Positions 61,738 to 64,000 of a DNA stretch of 64,000 nt are shown here, piece after piece. This DNA comes from Thiothrix winogradskyi (GTDB lineage Bacteria > Pseudomonadota > Gammaproteobacteria > Thiotrichales > Thiotrichaceae), in the NCBI RefSeq assembly GCF_021650935.1, contig NZ_CP091244.1, positions 3,410,001 to 3,474,000 on the forward strand, in the 5' to 3' direction. The stretch's first letter is position 1. The number at the start of each line of letters is the position of its first letter. The notes under the pieces are model-generated. The model was not told the DNA's origin. It made no database searches and was given only the letters and a program-made list of their open reading frames with translations. Position numbers and translations under genes: made by a program.

Positions 61738-63082
61738 GGAAGAAGCGACCAGCACCGCAGTCGTAGTAGCCGCACCAGCACAGAGTAGCGGCGACACCCA
61801 CTTGCAACTGGCCACCGAAAGCCTACGGCAATTGCTCGACGATTCCCGCATCCCCGATGATGTGCGCGAAAGCTTGCGTAATGACTACACCCAAGTACGC
61901 GGAATGCTCGACAAGCTGGAACACGGACATGTTCACATTGCCGTCTTTGGGCGGGTCAGTGTAGGGAAATCCTCCTTGCTGAATGCCTTACTGGGGCAAC
62001 CAGTGTTTAGCGTCAGCGTGCTGCATGGCGAAACCCGCAGCGTCAATATGCAGCAATGGCAGGAATACAGCGACAACGGTATTTTCCTCATCGACACCCC
62101 CGGCATTAATGAAATCGACGGCGAATCCCGCGAAAAAATAGCGCATGAAGTCGCCAGCCGTGCGGATTTAGTGTTATTCGTGGTCGACGGCGATTTAACC
62201 GATGTGGAATTCCAAGCACTCAAAACCGTGACCAGTTCGCATCGCCCTACTCTGCTAGTCGTGAACAAAGCCGACCGTTACACCGAAAAAGAGCAGCAGC
62301 AATTGCGCAGCATTATGCGCACCCGCACGCAAGGCGTGATTGCCCCGGAAAACCTGATTTTCACCACCGCACAAGCCAGCCGCCAAACCATTATTTACGT
62401 GAATGAACACGGCGAAGAAATCGAAGGCATTCGCGAACGCCCGGTGAATATCAGCGCTCTTAAAACCCGTCTGTGGGACATTATCGAAGCCGAAGGCAAA
62501 ACCCTTGCTGCCCTCAATGCCACTTTATTTGCCGGACACCTCAGCAAAGAAGTCGGGCAACGCATTCTTGCCATTAAACGCGAACTCGGCGAAAAAACCA
62601 TCCGCCTGTATTGCATCGGCAAAGGCGTTGCCGTGGCATTCAACCCAATTCCGGTGGCGGACTTGCTGGCGGCTGCCGCGATTGATGCCAGTATGATTAT
62701 TCACTTATCAAAATTGTACGGCTTACCCATTTCCCGCAATGAAGCCAGCGACTTGATCCGTACCATACTGGGGCAAATGTTATTACTGGCGGGAACTGTC
62801 TGGGCAGTGCATCTGGTTTCTTCCGCCATGAAATTAGGCACGGGAGGCATTTCCACGATTATCACTGGCGCAGCGCAAGGCGCAGTAGCGTGGTACAGCA
62901 CTTTGGTCGTGGGGCGGGTTGCCGAAGAATGGCTGGCAAATGGCAAATCATGGGGCGAAGTTGGCCCCAAGCTCACCGTCGAACGCATTCTGGAATCGTT
63001 GGATCGGGATTCGGTATTAACCGAAGCGCGGGAAGAAATCCTGACGTATTTACACAAAACGGTTAAAAACCCGCAAAACTAA
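61670..63082 (+). CDS. Era-like GTPase with DUF697-type C-terminus
   Basis: A 470-residue protein starting at GTG 61670, 7 bases after AGGAG, and overlapping the upstream gene by 68 bases; the frame's earlier ATG at 61577 has no such site. P-loop GRVSVGKS (94-101), DTPG (142-145) and NKAD (199-202) are intact. The C-terminal third has hydrophobic segments (LLAAAAIDASMIIHLSKLYG, LLAGTVWAVHLVSSAM) like DUF697/YcjF proteins. It lacks the two N-terminal membrane helices of its partner. The overlap implies co-translation and possibly a heteromeric GTPase pair. Confidence 0.82.
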   Translation: MEIWKNVQKHLPDWLLNNIGASKEEATSTAVVVAAPAQSSGDTHLQLATESLRQLLDDSRIPDDVRESLRNDYTQVRGMLDKLEHGHVHIAVFGRVSVGKSSLLNALLGQPVFSVSVLHGETRSVNMQQWQEYSDNGIFLIDTPGINEIDGESREKIAHEVASRADLVLFVVDGDLTDVEFQALKTVTSSHRPTLLVVNKADRYTEKEQQQLRSIMRTRTQGVIAPENLIFTTAQASRQTIIYVNEHGEEIEGIRERPVNISALKTRLWDIIEAEGKTLAALNATLFAGHLSKEVGQRILAIKRELGEKTIRLYCIGKGVAVAFNPIPVADLLAAAAIDASMIIHLSKLYGLPISRNEASDLIRTILGQMLLLAGTVWAVHLVSSAMKLGTGGISTIITGAAQGAVAWYSTLVVGRVAEEWLANGKSWGEVGPKLTVERILESLDRDSVLTEAREEILTYLHKTVKNPQN

Positions 63083-63090
63083 TAGCAAAC

Positions 63091-63116
63091 AAAAGGCGAC
63101 CCGATCGTCGCCTTTT
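63091..63116. terminator. Bidirectional terminator between GTPase and Wza-like genes
   Basis: AAAAGGCGAC (63091-63100) and GTCGCCTTTT (63107-63116) pair around a 6-base loop and are flanked by A and T tracts. It lies between convergent genes. Confidence 0.88.
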
Positions 63117-63135
63117 TTCGCACAATCAGCACAAA

Positions 63136-63819
63136 TTAACGCAACAAACCGAAAGGTGACAGCAAACCACCCACGCCGCCGTAATCAGCAATTGCTTCTT
63201 TCGTGCTGGAAGTGTGCACTTCGATCCTATCGCCCGCCATCACCATAGGGTCTGGCACTTTACCCAACGCCACGTCTGCCAAGGGCACGGTGTAAGGTTT
63301 ACCATTGCGGAAAACCGTTACCTTATCTTTGGTCGCCAACCGGCTAACACCTTCCGCCAAGGCAATGGCTTGCGTTACTGTCGTGTCACCAGCCAGTGGG
63401 TACACACCAGGACGATTAACCGCACCGGAAACCGTGACGCGACTGGCGGTAGACTCCCGCACAATCACATTCACTTGCGGGTTATGCATGTAATCTTTTT
63501 CCAAACGTGTTGCAATTTGCTTTTCCAACTGGCTGGCTGACAAACCTTGGGCACGTACCGTGCCAATCAGCGCCAGCGTGATGTTGCCATTGTCATCGAC
63601 GCGCACTTCTTTGGACAAATCGGGTACTTTGAATACATCAATTTCCAGCAAATCTTGTGGTGCAATGCGATCACTGCCCGACGTGCCGGTTGGCAAACTA
63701 GCTGCTGCCATACTTACCGTAGAACCCGGTAACGCGGTGTGTTGCGGCGCATTGCTAGAACAAGCAGCAAGCGTCACCGCTGCGAACAAAGGAAATAATA
63801 ACTTCCAAGTCATTTTCAT
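63136..63819 (-). CDS. Polysaccharide export lipoprotein (Wza/KpsD-like)
   Basis: A 228-residue lipoprotein. Start 63819 follows GGAG; the frame's first codon is at 63849. Signal peptide with lipobox LAAC, then the polysaccharide-biosynthesis/export (PES) domain (IAPQDLLEIDVFKVPDLSKE and LIGTVRAQGLSASQLEKQIA) and an SLBB-like beta-grasp segment (VTVSGAVNRPGVYPLAGDTT). Wza-type proteins form outer-membrane export channels; this one is shorter than Wza and lacks the extra SLBB and membrane-spanning C-terminal helix. The region right of it (63820-64000) shows no gene. Confidence 0.85.
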   Translation of the reverse strand: MKMTWKLLFPLFAAVTLAACSSNAPQHTALPGSTVSMAAASLPTGTSGSDRIAPQDLLEIDVFKVPDLSKEVRVDDNGNITLALIGTVRAQGLSASQLEKQIATRLEKDYMHNPQVNVIVRESTASRVTVSGAVNRPGVYPLAGDTTVTQAIALAEGVSRLATKDKVTVFRNGKPYTVPLADVALGKVPDPMVMAGDRIEVHTSSTKEAIADYGGVGGLLSPFGLLR

Positions 63820-64000
63820 GGGGAATCTCCCTGATAATATTTTTAACAATTAAGTGGGATAAGGGGTTAGCCTTTCTAATTAGCATCGAATCGAACAATA
63901 AATTCCCTGCGGCGCTTACGCTAACCCGTTCTGACTGAACGTAAGCAATCCACAGACAATAGGAATATAGCCCAAATTAGCGCTGACCATAACAACTTAT

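Noticed and set aside
63850..64000. Possible gene at the right edge
   Set aside because: No frame longer than about 40 codons with a start and ribosome-binding site; it is upstream sequence of the Wza-like gene.

Overview
The window is a 64 kb stretch of a gammaproteobacterial chromosome. Gene content and local order are typical of that class: rpsO-pnp; grpE-dnaK-dnaJ-dapB; ndk-rlmN-pilF-rodZ-hisS-yfgM-bamB; and a potABCD operon. A YeeE/YedE sulfur-type permease, a cytochrome c' and a b561-type cytochrome, together with many short GC-rich palindromic repeats, fit a Thiothrix-like sulfur oxidiser. That assignment is inference; no 16S rRNA or other marker is present to settle it.

Layout. 1-1860: branched-chain amino acid ABC transporter (livH runs off the left edge, then livK). 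1907-4471: smpB, an orphan MoxR ATPase and a lipoprotein. 4643-13572: a leftward TCA block transcribed sucB-lpdA-sucC-sucD-gltA-acnB, without sucA. 13822-16377: pnp and rpsO. 16483-19746: a FemAB/GNAT-like protein, cytochrome c', YeeE/YedE and a b561-type cytochrome. 19746-25351: dapB, dnaJ, dnaK, grpE and cnoX, with sigma-32-like promoters before dnaK and grpE. 25358-35448: ydgA-like DUF945 gene, murJ, and a run of accessory genes (SGNH protein, two-helix TRADD-N-associated membrane protein, orphan peptide-ABC ATPase, lipoprotein, SAM methyltransferase, M17 aminopeptidase). 35463-38436: a lipoprotein/glycosidase-like gene interrupted by a 1,269-bp IS5-family element whose own transposase is frameshifted. 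38598-45226: ndk, rlmN, pilF, rodZ, hisS, yfgM, bamB. 45228-52412: Fe-alcohol dehydrogenase and the pyruvate dehydrogenase operon aceE-aceF-lpdA, whose E3 carries its own lipoyl domain. 52621-53262: rnt. 53371-60095: potA-potB-potC-potD interrupted by a DUF559 gene and a DUF262/DUF1524 GmrSD-type gene. 60217-63082: two overlapping Era-like membrane GTPases. 63136-63819: a Wza-like export lipoprotein.

Three layers stand out. First, a family of GC-rich palindromic repeats occurs in at least eleven places. Some copies lie inside genes, in frame, in the linkers of AceF and the lipoyl-E3; others appear to supply ribosome-binding sequences (rlmN, DUF559). Two identical 47-bp copies in opposite orientation bound the restriction-like cassette in the pot operon. 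Second, the sucB promoter is a near-consensus sigma-70 promoter with a TGTCGACA palindrome immediately downstream of its -10 box and two more copies at helically phased distances upstream. Third, there are several conflict- or membrane-associated genes of unknown job (DUF262/DUF559 pair, TRADD-N-associated two-helix protein, GTPase pair).
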